Below, in pieces: positions 63,605-64,000 of a stretch of 64,000 nucleotides of DNA. The notes below the pieces were generated by a model. It was not told where the DNA came from, did not search any database, and worked only from the letters and a program-made list of their open reading frames with translations. Within the stretch, counting starts at the first letter, position 1. Each line of letters begins with the position of its first letter. This DNA is from UBA4582 sp965657335 (GTDB taxonomy: Bacteria; Pseudomonadota; Gammaproteobacteria; Pseudomonadales; Azotimanducaceae). Where the stretch lies: assembly GCA_965657335.1 (NCBI GenBank), contig CBFHOH010000018.1:1-64000 (forward strand), in the 5' to 3' direction. The position numbers and the translations under genes are program-made.

Positions 63605-64000
63605 CTAGGTGACTTTGGCACGCCTTACTTGAGGCTGAGTAATGATGATGAGAGTCACTAGCATGAGCGTTGTGAAAGCTAACAAAGGAAACAATACAGG
63701 AAGAGTTAACCATTGACCGAGTAGTGCGACGGGCATCGTCATGAGCTGGGCAAAAGCCATGTTCATTTGGAATATGCTCATGATTCGCCCCCTGAATTCA
63801 TTAGGCACTAAGTGTTGGATCAGTATCGTGCTAGAAACCATGGTGGTCGTCATGCCTATGCCTAATCCAAGATTGCCGATGATGGCATTGATTGGCGTAT
63901 GATCGGAAACGAAAACAACAAAAGAAAACGAAAATATCAGTGCGCCAACGACCAGCATCACTCCACGCTGCTTCACTGATGCAAATTTAGTCATTAGCAT
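63605..64000 (-). CDS. MFS transporter, C-terminal part (cut by window edge)
   Basis: 131 residues of an MFS carrier with about four membrane segments (RGVMLVVGALIFSFSFVVFV, GLGIGMTTTMVSSTILIQ, MPVALLGQWLTL and VTLIIITQ), ending at a TAG at 63605. FRGRIMSIFQM is typical of the drug:H+ or enterobactin-exporter (DHA3-type) group. The gene continues beyond the window. Confidence 0.8.
   Translation of the reverse strand: MLMTKFASVKQRGVMLVVGALIFSFSFVVFVSDHTPINAIIGNLGLGIGMTTTMVSSTILIQHLVPNEFRGRIMSIFQMNMAFAQLMTMPVALLGQWLTLPVLFPLLAFTTLMLVTLIIITQPQVRRAKVT

Overview
This window looks like draft chromosome from an aerobic, heterotrophic gammaproteobacterium, probably marine or otherwise oligotrophic and of moderate GC. 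The taxon is inferred from gene types (a zinc-type ABC/DUF3299 operon, a GreA/B-like factor, an acyclic-terpene-type acyl-CoA cluster, spinster-type MFS and SulP carriers). No rRNA, tRNA, CRISPR array, prophage or transposase was seen. There are two runs of N (2008-2104 and 6054-6152). The second is flanked by the same 78 bp on both sides, so it is an unmerged contig overlap, and the genes there really form one continuous operon.

Layout. 1-2449: SMP-30-like lactonase (cut by the window edge), a PRISE/iridoid-synthase-like reductase and a crotonase, the last two cut by the first gap. 2997-3797: HAD phosphatase. 4078-8273 (minus): ABC ATPase, FtsX-type permease with a His/Asp-rich loop, DUF3299 protein and endonuclease-fold lipoprotein, a candidate zinc-handling operon. 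8393-10958 (minus): iron-type alcohol dehydrogenase, small helical protein, DUF1826 and TerB-like proteins. 11167-14860: remnant of a regulator, exported alpha/beta hydrolase, unknown protein, SDR, GreA/B-like factor. 15043-22486 (minus): periplasmic binding protein, octaheme cytochrome c with HEAT/TPR repeats, two coupled type III CoA-transferases, S9 peptidase. 22647-26204: nitroreductase, exported amidohydrolase, crotonase. 26205-32512 (minus): penicillin-acylase-type Ntn hydrolase, nitroreductase, LanC-like protein, SulP carrier. 32703-37507: SDR, then a three-subunit molybdenum hydroxylase and a MoaD/ThiS-like protein. 37549-39714: SPOR-domain membrane protein with degenerate kinase and Hpt-like parts.

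39883-49121 (minus) is an acyl-CoA catabolic cluster: crotonase, TetR regulator, AtuA-family protein, biotin carboxylase alpha and beta subunits, and two acyl-CoA dehydrogenases. It resembles the citronellol/geraniol (Atu) pathway. 49190-64000 holds several carriers (three MFS, one NhaC), an ADP-ribosylglycohydrolase with beta-sandwich extensions facing an esterase, a metallophosphoesterase, an exported metallo-beta-lactamase-fold enzyme, a Zn alcohol dehydrogenase, a carotenoid oxygenase, a spermidine-synthase-fold protein and an APH-type kinase.

Overall the window is rich in enzymes for uptake and oxidation of hydrophobic, terpenoid or aromatic carbon through CoA thioesters. The parts most likely to be undescribed are the LanC-like/nitroreductase/Ntn-hydrolase operon, the SPOR-pseudokinase, the paired CoA-transferases with one apparently inactive subunit, and the metal-linked ABC/DUF1826 region.
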